Positions 48,727 to 61,748 of a stretch of DNA of 64,000 bases are shown in pieces. Where the stretch lies: the NCBI GenBank assembly GCA_013397865.1, contig VZTI01004091.1, positions 208,514-272,513 of the forward strand, given 5' to 3'. Below the pieces are notes generated by a model. That model did not search any database, was not told where the DNA came from, and was given only the letters and a program-made list of their open reading frames with translations. Every line of letters begins with the position of its first letter. Positions within the stretch are counted from its first letter, which is position 1. The stretch is from Struthidea cinerea. Taxonomy: Eukaryota > Chordata > Aves > Passeriformes > Corcoracidae. The translations under genes were made by a program, and so were the position numbers.

Positions 48727-51700
48727 CAACAGAATACCTACAGGGTATTCTCCTCTCACACTGTGGAGATTAAAAAGAGAAAGAGGTTCGATTATTGGCA
48801 TTGCATTAAACGGATGAATGTAAGAAACCTCACAAACAAAAGAAAAACAAAATTCTCCATAAAACACAGAGCACTGAAATATTATTCAACATCTTTATAT
48901 TATATTTTATTTGTACTGGGACTGGACCCGAGCAAAAATACTTCAGATACATTCCCCTCTCTCATTGAAAAACTCCAGAACGGCATCATCATTCATAAGA
49001 ACAGAAAAATGGAAACCTCTGAGAACTTGGTTTCTCTCTTTTAAAAACAAAGCAGCATATAGAGTAAGCACTGTATGTGCTCCACCTTCTATATTTTTGC
49101 TTTCCACTCATTTTCTCAGATTAAATAAAGCAGAACTATTATCTAATTAATATTTTAGCCACTTTCTGCTTCTCCTTTAAGTGTATACACGCACTCAAAG
49201 GTCTGATCATGAATAATGCTGAACACTAAGGGCACCAGACAGTTCCCTAAATGTAGGAGACCAATGCTAATTGAGGGACCTTCAGGTAGCCCAGTCATCC
49301 CAGTGCAGGCAGATGGAAGTGTAGGAGGTGCTTGCACCTTTTAGCGCGGCCAGACCCCCAGCACCTCCTCTAGGTGACTCGTCAGTCAGCTGATCCTCAC
49401 TGTGTCTCTCCAGGTCTGCCAGGCTCTAGTCAGAGGCAGCACCACTTTGGTTAGCTTAACTCCATGTTCCTGGCTGGCCTGGCACTTTGGAGTGCAAACT
49501 GCAACACAATGTAAGACATCATAAATGCCAGAAGAGTTAACATGATTATAGCTTATTTCAGGTCAATCCTCAAAAAAAATCTTGGGATTAGGACTATGAG
49601 CTTTCAGATCCTTATTGATCATTAGAAAAGCTATTACTTTAGACCCAAGTATATTCCTAGAAACACTGGACTTTATCAGAGCACATCAGCCACACCAGTG
49701 CCAGTGAAAATGTGTAAATTTTTCACGGAATAATTGCGTTGGAGTATTTGAATTCTAAGAAGAAAATTCAGACATCTCCTTGCATAATTTGATTAATCAA
49801 CACCTCCTCAGTGAATAAAGAGTCTCTCATGCTATTAGAGGTTGAATGGATTCAAGAGCTATGCTGGAGAATGACAGCAAAAATTGACTGAATAACACAG
49901 AAACAAATTTGCCAAGTCCCCCGCATATAAGACTGCTTTCTGTTTCGGTTCTGTTCCATTCCTCCATGGAACCAGAGATAATGGGATGTCTTGATCCACC
50001 GTATAAGCCCTTTAAATATAGCAGAGTAATGCTTTGGTTGTTACATGATAAAATATCCCTGTTGTGGTAGGGCTGCCTGGTCTGGTTTAACCCCTTCACC
50101 ACACAGTGTTTCTCAGTGCAGTTGGAGTATGGATAAACCCTGTACTATTTTTCCCTGACAATTTCCATACTGCGCTACACTTCCTTCCGTAAACTGGAGT
50201 TTTCAAAACAATTTTATTCATATTTTACTTTCATGTAAAATGTCAGTTGTGCAATAAAGTACGCTTCCATTACTTGGTTCAGTTTGCAAATGTTTTCAGT
50301 AAGGCTTATAATAAAATATTTTCCAATGCCTACCATCATCTTTCCTCTTTTGAAGAGCCATCAAAATACGTCTGTGTCCCTGGCATGCATTTTGCTGGTA
50401 TTTGGAATGGCAGGACACAGTGACAAATAAATAAATAAATGGTAATAAAGAAAAAAAAGTTACATCTATTTCACTTTGAAACAAATTATTACAAAGCAGC
50501 TGATTACAATTGGAGAGATGTAGAAAGGCAAAATGTTAGTAGTATCAACTGGAGTGAATTAACTGGGGTACTCAGGCACAGTCTCAAGAAATGGATTGAC
50601 TCTCAGAAGAAGTTTTAGAGGTGTGAAAACTTGCATTGCATTTCTTCAGCACACTGAAAAGCAATCTACCTGATTTTTCCAAAAGTACGAAAGCAATCAG
50701 GTATTTTCCCAGTCTGTTGCCTGCTAAGAGTGATGGGGAACCCTAGAAAGAACAGGAACAAAAAAAACCCAGACATTTTCAAGAAACATACTTATTTCTC
50801 ATAAATTTTTTCTTAAAAAGTAGTTTTCCAAAACACTTTTGGAAGAAAATATAGCCCTCATTGTTGATTTGCTTATTTGGCAAATAAAGTGAGAAGTAGT
50901 AGAAAAACTATTTTGGATGCTGCAGGGACTCAGACTGAGTTTCTCATGGAGTTTTCCAAATTTTATCTAGCTATTTCAGTCATTTAAAAGGTGTTTTTAA
51001 ACAGAAATTCCAACACATGTACTAATAATTTTAATTTTTTCTCTTCTGTTTACAACCTCTTGTGGCATTAGTTACAGTTGCTTCAGTAACTTCCCTTAAC
51101 ATCTTCAGCCTGTTATCACCAAGTTAAATATGTCTAGTCTTGACCAGGTCCAGGAAGGATTTCTGTGGGAATATGTGGGAGATTTCCAAATCTGCTGGTC
51201 TGAAAGAGCCCGACTTTCATTTTCAGACTTGAAAATGTGGAACTGTTTAATCCTAGAGTTACCTAAGATGCACATGTACTGCACATTTCCTCAATATTTT
51301 AAATCTGTAATTAAATGGGTTTAGCAAACAGAAAATGAGTCTAGAAGGTGAATATCCTGGCCTTAAGACCTAATACTCTGAGCACATGTTAATTTTTATT
51401 CCACTGGTACAAATAGAACTGTCTTAGATGCAGTGATTTCAACATCTTGTCAAAGTATTCCACCACAGCAGAATTAATCTTCTTTAACATATTTTATCCA
51501 GTGATCAGGAAAAAGAAAAACTAAACTCCCTCTAGAATAAGCTTATTGCATTCATAAATTGTGTCTTATTTGCTAAATAGATTTTAATCAATATTATCCA
51601 TTCACAAAATTTAACAATGTGACAAATAACCAGAACATAATTTGCTGTACTGGGACGGTGACAAAGCAGAGTACTTACTTACCCTGTAATTGCCATTCAG

Positions 51701-52636
51701 ATCAGAAAAGGAAAGGGGAGGCACACCAAACTAGTTAAGACACCATGGCATTCTGGCCTAATGACCAGGACCTTGGAAAAGTGGTTGTTAGATATTCACA
51801 GCTGTTAATTCTTGCAGTTTCACTGTAGGATAACACCAGTGAAATGAGGGCAAAGTCAACACTGGTGTGCTTAAATCAATGGCATGGAGACCATGTAACT
51901 ATAATATTTTCAAATATATCCACTTATGAACTGTACCTTGTGGTGTCGTGTGAGACTCTGCAAAGAGGTGGAATAGTAATAAAAGGAGAAAGCAGCATCT
52001 GTCTTCAGAACTTGCTTTCCCAAGAGACAAGCATGAAAAGAGAAGGAATAGCAGAGAGGAGGCTCAAGAGGCGTTTTGCTGTCCGAAAGAGAGTAAAAAG
52101 AGTGAGCTACAGGTAATATGAGAAGAGATGCCATATTTGTCATCCTTCAAGGAGTGCTCAAAGAGGATGGGCTCAGTAGGGAAGTGCCAGCCTCCGTAGG
52201 GGTGAGTTCCCACCCTCAGCAATTAAAGCGGGGAGCTGCGCTTAGTGTTGCGCATTTACATTCAAGCAGGAAATCTGACATCATTCACTTGTCACGTTGT
52301 GATGTAATAGGCTGTGATTCACGTCTCTTTAGAGACACTTTCCTGCCACACAAGGGAGAATAACAGCATGAAATCTGTGGGCAATGTGCTGCTAATGAAA
52401 ACAGTATTTTCTTCAATTCTTCCTCTGAAGCCCAAAATTTCTGCCAGATCTGTAGATCAGCACTTATTTTCATAGTTACTTAAGCAAAAAAAAAGATTTC
52501 AAAGTAAGGATTGCAGCTAAATAATTTCTGACTTGCCCATCTGGATGACATTCCAGTTCTCTGCAGTAATGCAGGCCTTCCTATTTTATGAACCAAACCA
52601 AAAGATACTAAAATGGTAGCACTTCATTTGCCTTGC
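48727..52636. other. AT-rich non-coding DNA, no recognisable gene
   Basis: No gene is recognised. Contains an (AAAT)4-type microsatellite at 50424-50440. Positions 49180-49480 are GC-richer but show no repeat or exon that I know. Frames reach 93 codons only. Confidence 0.65.
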
Positions 52637-52968
52637 TGTCCAGGTTTCAGATGGGATAGAGTTAATTTTCTTCCTAGTAGCTAGTAGTACAGAGCTGTGT
52701 TTTTTGGATTTAGTATGAAAATAATATTGATAACTCACTGTTTTGGCTGTTGCTAAGCAGTGTTTGCACAAAGTCAAGGACTTCTCAGCTTCTCAGACCT
52801 CTCCAACAGCGAGGCTGTTGGCTGGGGGATCACACAAAACTGAGAGGAGACACCACCAGGACAGCTGACCCAAAGTGACCAAAGGGTTATTCCCTATCAT
52901 ACGACATCATAAACCAAGGGGAAAGGTGTCCCAGGGCCACTGCTCAGGAACTGGCTGGGCATCAGTCC
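52637..52968 (+). mobile_element. Avian ERV-L-type solo LTR, 3'-truncated
   Basis: This segment matches a very common bird endogenous-retrovirus LTR family. It begins TGTCCAGGTTTCAG, then GGGATAGAGTTAATTTTC, TTCCTAGTAGCTAG, TTTTGGATTTAGTATG, TTGCTAAGCAGTGTTTGCAC, AAGTCAAGGACTT, CCAGGACAGCTGACCC and GGGTTATTCC. Intact members continue after CATATGACGTCAT with a TATA box (CATATAAA type) and a long R/U5 with ATTAAA, ending in CCACGACA. Here the CRE-like word has decayed to TACGACATCAT, the TATA box is missing, and homology stops soon after GGAACTGGCTGGGCATC. It is therefore a dead, partial LTR, with no internal viral genes next to it. Confidence 0.85.
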
Positions 52969-55619
52969 TAGAAATCCTAGGAAATGCTGACTTTCTGAAC
53001 TCGCTGCCTCCTGAAGGCTGACAGAAGTCAGCATATCACATGAGTAAGTCATAAACTGTTCTATTCCTCCAAGTCTTCAAAAATAATTTTAGTGTTTACT
53101 TACTCCAGGAATGTAAAGCTACTTCAGTGAATGCTTTTTTCCCCCCACTCTTTCTACTTGGAAATTAAATCACACATGGTGAGCAAACCCCACCTTATAT
53201 ATAGGTATTATTATAAGAACAGAGTATGAAAAAAATCCCTGAAGGACTTTCTAAAAACTTCAAGACATTCACTTTGATTTTGCATATCCAGTATTACCAT
53301 TCTTGCAAAGATCTTTTTAAATTACTTCCTTATAATGTATAGCTACAGTACAATGCACAAAATAATGTGCATATTAATGAGAAACTTGGTTTGTTTTAAA
53401 TTACCCATCTAGGAATCCAAATAAGTAACTAGTCAATTTTGTCAAAATAGTTCAGACTTGTAATACCAAAAAATCTCTCCTGAAGAAATTGCAGATTAAA
53501 AATTATTACAGATGCCCTGCAAATGCTTTAGGTGAATCAATATATTTGGAAGACTGTTGGCAAACAGTATATAACCAAAAATATGAGGAAAACAATATAT
53601 TAAATAACTTGTGTTGGTTTCTGTAGCAAATTCAGATTTAGTTTGGCATGACACATATTTGAAATACTAGCTCGAATGTTCTTGTTAAAACCATAAAATT
53701 TATGGAATTAGAACCAATATTGGTGTAGTGTTTGGGGGCAATTTGGTATGGGGTTTTGAGTATCTTTGATTTTTCACATAGGTGAGACTTTTTTCAGCTA
53801 AAGTTCTTAGAAGAACAATTTCATCAGAGCCAGGAAACATAGAGTTCATTAACAGAATTAAGCCTAGCTGGTGCAGGATCTATTTGGTCTATATCCAATG
53901 GAGCTGAAAAATCTGATGCTTTCAGTGAGCTTAAAATGATCAGTCTTATTTATTCCTTATCATGACTGCAAGCAACAAAAAAAAAAAAAGAGTAATAAAA
54001 CTGAGCAGATTGTACTTGAGACATTGTGTCTGGCATTAGTTGTTTTTAGCCGAAAGGAGAATACATGATGGTTTACTAGAAGATAAAAATTTCAGTTCCT
54101 ACACAAAAAGAACTCACTGTTTGGAGGAAGACATGTAGTCTCCTGAAGTGTAGCAGTTTTGCTTTTTTTCCCCATATGTACTCCACATCTCAAATCTTAT
54201 TTGCATAAATGAAAATGGGTCAATCCCTACACTAGAAGCAGAAGCTGTAACAGTCAGTGTCCACAATATTGTTCAAAACTGACCTCCTTCTAAATAGCAA
54301 CATAATCTCACAAAATTTTCCTGAGATTTGGTCTCAAACCTGCATTTTCTATCGGGTGACTTTAAACCTTCTCAAATACTGCCTCACTAATGCCATTTTT
54401 TCTGAACACAGACAAATTTATATTTTTATTTATATTTCTGACTTTCCTCCTGGATATTTAATACTCCTCACAACTTTGAAAAATCTCTCTTCTCATTAAG
54501 ACTCACTTGCATGGATCAGCCTTGGCCCCAGGCAGAAACGAAATCCCAAGAAATTCTTTAGCCTCCCTGCACCAGAGGCATTGCAGAGAGGTGAGCACCA
54601 AGTTTTGTTCTCTGCAGGTCTGCAGCCATAACTCTTTTCTCCTCGGATAAAATTCTTCTGATAGGTGTCAAGGTCTGTCTTCTAACACAATAAAACGTAA
54701 ATATTTTCCTGACAGCAGAAGGTAAAAATTTGCCCTTCAGTAATAGCTTACAGTAATATTCCTGTTTTGTACAGCATAACTCCATTGTGGGGCATTCAGG
54801 GCATAGTTTTTTGTTTCTGGTAGCATTAGCTTCTTTTAATAGAAAAAATCACCTCTCAGTTGCTAGTTAGTGTGCAAGATCTTAGCTAGGATATTCTGAA
54901 AGGTTTATGCAAAGACAAAGGAGAAGGATTGGCTTAAACCCTTTTTGGAGGCGATTTAAGCTGATCCATTTTACTGTGCATTGCAACATGCAGATATCCA
55001 GTTACCAATCCCCAATAAATGAAGCAGTAACCAGCAACAGAATTGAACATTCTAACAGAATTTTCTGAATTTGTCCTGCAAATGTCAATGTACTGGTTCA
55101 ATCAGCTGATGGCAGCATCCTGATAAAAATTATATTTATTCATTAGTTCTATATCAAGTTGCTAGTAAAGCAATTAAAATTCCCTTACACAATCCACAGA
55201 ATGAGTAGATTTAAAATCATTCACTGTGTTGATTAGAAATTTAACAAAGAATAAGTACTGTTGATTCTAGAAGTCTTTTTTTTACCCCTTCAGAGAACAA
55301 GCCTTAACATACTGGAGGTCACATTTTAGATCTAAAATATGGAGATAATGAGACTCATCTCTTTCTTACAGTGCTTTAAAATCTTCTGATGAAAAGTGCT
55401 ATATAAGACCTTGATATTATTATGATTAATGCTCATAATCACCATCTTGTCAGTACTTTTTCCCCTTCTGACCTTGTAGTTTCCATGTAGTAAAAGGCAC
55501 TTACCTCACTGCTTGATCAAGCTCTTAAGACAGCTCAGGCAGCAGGTTTATGCCTCCTTTCCAGGAGGTGGATTCAAGACTCTACCTAGGTGGCTTGATA
55601 AAAGGAATGGGATGCTCTG
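52969..55619. other. AT-rich non-coding DNA, no recognisable gene
   Basis: Contains an A run near 53978-53992. No gene is recognised. The longest frame is 80 codons. Confidence 0.65.
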
Positions 55620-55624
55620 AGGGG

Positions 55625-55675
55625 AAAAAAAAAAAAAAAAAAGAGAAAATTTTTTTTTTTTTTTTTTTTTTTTTT
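55625..55675. repeat. Poly(A)18 - GAGAAAA - poly(T)26 foldback
   Basis: A run of 18 A (55625-55642) is followed by GAGAAAA and then 26 T (55650-55675). The two homopolymers are complementary and could pair as a hairpin with an A-rich loop. It may be two retroposon tails meeting head to head, or a slippage hot spot. Run lengths are likely polymorphic and prone to sequencing error. Confidence 0.9.
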
Positions 55676-55679
55676 AAGT

Positions 55680-58600
55680 CATTGATTCTTATTTATCCAA
55701 AGAAATTATTCTTCTCCTCAACTCTCAGGCTTTTTTCTCCTTGGGTCACTGTCCCTTTAGGTAGGACATCCATGGAAATCATTCTGAGTGATTTTGTTTG
55801 AGAAGGATGTATTAAGGATAGTGTTTTAGCAATGGGGAGACCTCTTGTTCAGCAGCACTCATTCCACTGCAGCAATTACAGGGGGTATCTCTCTGCTGGA
55901 TTTTGGCTATCTGGCATAAGCTGCTGAGATGCAGCCTCATCAGATACAGGATTTGGAACAACACTGTGAAGAGAAGTTAGAGTTTAAGGAATTGTGTAAA
56001 TTACACTTTGATGCTTTTCTGCTTGTAGAGGCACTGGTGTTTCTCACTGGCTGCAAAAAGTGGCTTTTACAGGAGCTGCATCCTTATGTGCGGTCTCAAC
56101 TCTACTGCCCTACCCTAAAGCAAAATGCAAACTCACTGAATAAAATCCTGGTCTCAGCAGAGTTAATGACAAAACCTCCTCTTGCCCTAGATAGATTTCA
56201 TCTATCCTCTGGTTGTGCAAACACGTATTCTGGAAAGCTTCATTCACAGGTGGAACATTGTCTAGGTTTTTTAAAATGCACACATTTCAAAAAAATGCAC
56301 TGTACAAAATCATGAATCCAGAGCAAAACAAATGTTTTTCATATATGTCTTTGAAAGTTTAACCACTGCACACTCTTTCCCCAAAAGAAAAAGTCCCATT
56401 ACCAGCCAGGACTTATTGAGTGTAAATCCATTTATCATGAGCTTCACTCATATACTTTTCTGTAAAACTAAAAACTGAATTTTTTTTTTAATACTGAAGA
56501 TGTTTGAACATGAGATGAGTGGATATAAAACTTCTACTTATTTACTCACATATCTATAATTGAGTTGTTCCTAAATAAGAACATTGAAGTATTCCTTTGC
56601 GTGAAGTGTGACAAATTTCTTTCTATTTCAGAGAGGACACTGTGGTGGAATATTAAACACAAATCAATTTTAGCTACTTTAAAAAATTTAATTTTTTTTA
56701 TTAAATTCATCAATGTATGAATCAATATCAATTATCAATGTTTATATTAAATTCATCAATATAAATGTGGTGATGTTGGACAAACTACTTAGATTTAAAG
56801 CTTGTATAAAGAGATATGACTTCATATCATATTCCACTGCCATATAACAATATTAATATATCTCTACACCAGTGTAGGATGCAAACTTACAGGAAACTGT
56901 AGGAAATGGATATCCTGAAACAAAGAGACCAAGTAGGGACTTCTCTGTCATTGCAACTAAATATTATTTTATGAACTTGCTTCTTTTCTGTTGCAATGTT
57001 TGTTTCTCTGTTTCTAGGTAGCGTTTCCCCTTATGAAACAGATCAGAATGCATTAAGAAAACACTTAATGACATTGTAAATAGAATAGCTGAACAAGGTT
57101 ATCAAGTAAAGCAACTTGATAAAATCAAGTAAAGTTAATTTATTTTACCTTTCTGTTAGTTCATGTCTCGCTACTGTAGGTAGAACATATTTGCATTCTA
57201 GGTAATGTGACTGACCTGGCAATGCCAGTTCCCTAAGTTCTGGCAAGAAGAAATTTGTTACATATTTAAAACAAGCAGAGGTTGGCATTTTCAGGCTATA
57301 ATCAGGCACTGCAGATTCCCACCCACGGAACTGAGGTACAGCTTGTGGTGGTATATCCAAAACTCTGAGGCAAAACAGTAGTTGATATATTTCCCTCTGG
57401 AAAAATAGAATTCATTTCCTAAGTTAATGAAACTACATGATGGTTTTGGCATTAACAAACATATGACCTACTTTTTCCACAACACAGTAGCCAACTACAA
57501 GCATTTTTAAAAAATACAAATATCTCTGGAAAAACTTACTGAAATCAATCAAATTCTATTTTAAGGAGGAAAACGCACTAGATTTAACTAAAACTTAAAC
57601 CAGGAAACATAAATTTGGAATAACTGTATAAGTACTTATGTTTCTTGTCACTAAAGTTCAAGAAAAAATTCCAGAACTTCATACATTCAGATGTTTAATG
57701 AGGTCTAAAATAATTGTGGTTACCCATATTTATTGCTGTTTTGACCAGCATGTAAGTTAATTAAAAGCACATCAACAGAATACCCAGGGAGTAGGTTTTT
57801 TGTGCATTAGGTTTTCTCTTTTCATGACAATTTTCCAATGCCAAGGCTCCTACAATAGTCAGAATGTCTAAATATTATTAAGAAATAGTAGGAAATCCAC
57901 TTTGATATTTTTCCTCTAAAATTGCCTATATACAGGCTGAATTCAAACTGGTTAGATATTAAACTGCAGGACAAGACCTGCAGACCAGTTGGGTTTGCCT
58001 TGCAAATACGGGAAGCGGGTGGTTAGGGTCTTATATATCTGCATATTGTCTTTGCAGCCATCCTGAATGCTGTTTTAACTTGGTTATTACTGGAAGAGAG
58101 GTGGGGAGAGGGGAAAAGTAAGTTTGATGGTACAAATTTTATTTCTTAAGGAGAACTATCCAAATTAAAGGAGGAACAAAAATGGCCTCTCTTATTAGCA
58201 GTAGTTGCTTAACTGCTACTCGGGAAAGAGGCAGGGAGTTCATGAAAATAATATATTAATAAATATATTCTCGTTCTTCAAAATGCCTCCCTCACAGTAA
58301 ATATTTAAGCATATGTGTAGGGCATTGTAGAGGAACTCTCAATAGTGCCATCAGAGCTTGGTGTTTGGAAAATTTCGTCATCCAGCAAATTTAATAAGTC
58401 CCAAACTCACATTAAGATCTTCCACTTTTCTTGACAGTCACAGGCAGGTCATCAACCCTTTTCCATGCCGGATCAGTCGCTCTCTGCTCAAGCTCAGATG
58501 TCTCTGCCAAATAACCTTGACTTATATTATTTTTACATTTCTTTGTATATTTTTCTCATTTCTTTGCTTGAATTAGTTGTGTTTATTTTTACCTCACTCT

Positions 58601-59190
58601 GCCAGCTGCACAGATACCACTAGCTGTGAGACAAAAACCTTCACAGCTGGAAACAGCCTAAAATAAGCACTGGGATGATGCCACAGATACACAGCATCAA
58701 TTAGCAGCGGGAGCAGCTGTTGCAGCAAGCAAAGACCTTCCTGTGTTTGGTTTGCTCCCTTGTCATTTAGCATCAGATGACACCACTCCTCATCAGGATG
58801 CAGTCATTGCACACGTGCTGCACAACAGTCATTCCAGCACAGAGGGCCAGAATAAGTCTTTGGAGCCACTTATATGCAGCATAAGCTCTATTTTGAGGCT
58901 GTAAGTAGTGCACAGGGAGTTTTTGCTGGCCCCAATACATCTAAGCATGTAGGGAGCAAAGCACAGTGAGAGCTTAGTTACTGAGTAGCTGCCCTATTTT
59001 TAGGTGGCCCACATTTATGAGAGTTCTCCGTCATCTCAGTGACACTGTCCCAAGGACAATACATGCCACAGAGGCCTCAGAAGTCACTGATGATGCTACA
59101 CAAATCCAAGGGAGTGTTATTTGCATGTACTCATCCTTCAAACTGTAGCAAAGATGGTAGCTCAGTCTTCTGCTACTTGCCCATGATTTC
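55680..59190. other. AT-rich non-coding DNA, no recognisable gene
   Basis: A 128-codon plus-strand frame at 55929-56315 is the longest frame. Its translation (starting MQPHQIQDLEQHCEEK) has no family I know and its length is within chance for the window. A duplicated ATTAAATTCATCAAT lies near 56700 and 56746. Nothing else is seen. Confidence 0.6.
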
Positions 59191-59290
59191 AGGGGGAGAC
59201 AGAGAGAGAAACAGGGCAGGGATGAGGGGATGAGAAGGAGAAAAAGAGGGTACAAGGGAGAGGAAGAGAAAGGAGAGACAGAAAAGGACA
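59191..59290 (+). repeat. Polypurine tract
   Basis: Ninety-one of 100 bases are A or G on the plus strand, with GAGAGAGA and GGGGAGAC words. Long polypurine-polypyrimidine tracts can form triplex (H-DNA) structures and often act as replication or transcription obstacles. Mirror symmetry is imperfect. Confidence 0.7.
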
Positions 59291-59399
59291 CATTAAACTC
59301 AGGTTGTAAATTATGGGCCAGATAATGAGCCTATTTCAATAAATTAGTGTTGTTAAACCAAATACAATTATCCTCCCAGTAGTGTGTGAGTATGCAGGT

Positions 59400-59700
59400 T
59401 CATATCCTAATGACGTTGTTCCACCAGGAATCCAAGACACCGTCACGCATCAATCTATAATAATCCTGCTGTGGATCATGAACAGAATTACTTGAAATTA
59501 CTTGCCAACAAGACTTTCTAAATGCGAAAACGTACATAAGTACTGTGTGCAGAGCATTTGGAGGGAACCATGACATGAAATGCAATGAAATAAGCTTGTC
59601 TAAGACAAATTGAGCTTGGAAACACACAGAAATGTCAGTGCCGTCTGGGAAGAATGCTTTATAGGTGGGATTTTGGTGGACAGGTGAATGACGCAATTTC
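59400..59700. promoter_or_regulatory. Possible conserved non-coding element
   Basis: Non-repetitive sequence with several isolated CpGs retained in AT-rich surroundings (AATGACGTTG, CACCGTCACGC, GCGAAAACGTAC, AATGACGCAA) and a 98-codon minus-strand open frame across it. Kept CpGs hint at selection or low methylation. There is no direct proof from one sequence. Confidence 0.18.
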
Positions 59701-60860
59701 TCTCAAACCCTTCTTCTCCCAATTCTCAATATATGCAAAATTAAGCATAAAAATTATTACAAGATTCCAGTAGGTCTTTCAGTACAAGCAGAGCATTGAA
59801 GAAAAGAAGAAAATATTCAGCCATATTTTTGTGTATACATTGAAATATCATCACAAAATACAGCACTGTTCTAAAATAAGTTCTCTATCATTGAATTTTT
59901 GCATTTAATTCTAAACATAGTCAGTTGCACTGAATCCAACCTCAAATTAATTGAGCTTTAATAGTTTTAAATGATTCTTTAAGGAAAATTAGTAATGAAG
60001 AGTCAAGTCCCTCACAGCTGAATCACCAGCAAAATATGAAGTGAGGCATTTAATCTCAGTTCACAATGGGACAATTCCTCAAGAGAACCAGTAATCTTTA
60101 TATTACTCACACAAATAACAAGAGTTTTCTAAGTTTTTCCTTAGAAAGTATTCCTCTGAGCTCCAGTAAATGCCAATGCCAGACCAAGAAAAGTGCATTT
60201 TCCATTCCTAAGTGTTTCATTCCTCCTGTATTTTAAAGCCTCGGTGAAAATGTTAATTACCTCACCATGACTATTTCACAGACCATAATTCATGTAACTT
60301 CAAAAATTCTCAACAGGAAGACAAAATAAAGTCAAAATGTCACAATTTCTTCTCTTAACTTGCTAAAAGCAGTCCACAAATCTCAGCCATAATTTGCATC
60401 AGTTTTCAATGCTTAAACCTTCAAGATATCTGTAAAAAAAATGTAGATACTCAGATCTGTGTTAATTTTTATACCTAGAGGTACCATGTCTTTGCTGAAC
60501 CACCTTCACACTGATTTTCTTGCCTAAGACTGCCCAAAATGCTTGAGCCTCTTTTCCTGCTGAGCCCACGGTGTTGGGTCTGCTTGGTACCCCACCCCCT
60601 CCCTCACCTTGTGGTGGTGGCAATGTCTTTTTCCCCTGTCCCTTGACATCACTCCCAGCATTGGGTTGCTCAATGCACAGCAGCCAGCCTCCTCTCATTT
60701 TAGAGGAAAAGGGTGATGTGACCTCCTCAGATCAGGCTGGGGCTCCAGTGGGACAGCCTGTCCAGCTAATGGAAGAGGGTATGTGTGTCAAACGCAGAGC
60801 CTCAGTGTACATGCAGTCCAAGTAATCCTGACAGGGCTCCTTGTCTCTAACATCTTTGCT
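59701..60860. other. Non-coding DNA, no recognisable gene
   Basis: AT-rich, then GC-richer at 60480-60830 with overlapping frames of 78 and 84 codons on opposite strands, which points to composition and not coding. Confidence 0.6.
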
Positions 60861-60879
60861 GTCTGGAGTTACAGCCTTT

Positions 60880-61050
60880 GAATACACTGCATGCGAATTC
60901 TGAGGTGCACGCCGATTCTATAATCGCGTACAAATTTACCCCTACACTACAGAGTGTTAGAACTACTCTTGGTGATGCCAACATAAGCATTTCTATTCTA
61001 GCTCTATTTTGTAAGAACATTTCCTCCACTGTTTTAATCATCACATTTCA
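60880..61050. promoter_or_regulatory. Possible conserved non-coding element or old repeat
   Basis: A stretch with unusual CpG-bearing words (CATGCGAATTC, GTGCACGCCGATTC, ATAATCGCGTAC) inside AT-rich DNA. Both strands are open for 60-65 codons across it (60878-61060 plus, 60847-61044 minus). It could be a constrained element or a fragment of an ancient retroposon. I cannot assign it. Confidence 0.2.
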
Positions 61051-61748
61051 GCTGAGCTAAAGAGCTGGACTAAAAGAAAGATGTTTCACTCACTGGAGAT
61101 TACTGGTGCAAATCCAACTGGTTTACAATGAAAGAAGACTACCTGATAGAAGTTATTGTATACCTTGTGAAGAGGAAGGTTATGTGCAGGCATCCACACC
61201 ACAAAACCTGTCCACACATGGAATCTGGCTGTGGTCCTGTGGCAGTCTCAGATGAAAATCAAATGACAGAAGAGCATCAGAGACCACATCAATCTTTTAT
61301 CCACCACAGGTAATCATGTTTGGGCTGTGAAGAACATGTGTGAGTACAGAAGGGCGGGAGCGCTGCTACCACCCCCGTCTGCACTGTGCATGGTCTGTGA
61401 ACAACCTTAGGGCCTCTGTTCCCTGGGCTGTCAGTGCGGGGCCTTTCACCAACACTAAATTCACGTAAAAGTGCTGTAAAATTTTATTAGGGAAAAAACA
61501 CCCTTTAAACAGTTGGCTCACTTCTCTGCTGAAGGAAACCTTTCTACTTGAACAGTCAAAAGTGCTCAGACCGAGACAAAAGTACATTGGGAAAGTTTAG
61601 CAGAAACTGGCACCAAGCTAAACAGTAATTTCCACATGCCAAGTGTCACTAGCTCTTTATTTTGGTTGTAAATCAGGTGTGCCCATGTATTTTCTAGACT
61701 GAAAACAATGGTCACTGGGTTATGCCTGAGTTCATGCTTCACTCTCAC
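61051..61748. other. Non-coding DNA before the hairpin
   Basis: No recognised gene. Frames up to 73 codons on mixed strands. Confidence 0.6.

Noticed and set aside
50070..50110. The word GGTTTAACCCC as the end of an ERV-L LTR
   Set aside because: Flanking sequence on both sides does not continue the LTR family, so the short match is probably chance.
55929..56315. 128-codon plus-strand frame that reads somewhat protein-like
   Set aside because: No recognised family, no CpG-rich promoter or splice context, and the length is within chance for 64 kb of this composition. Kept only as a remark.
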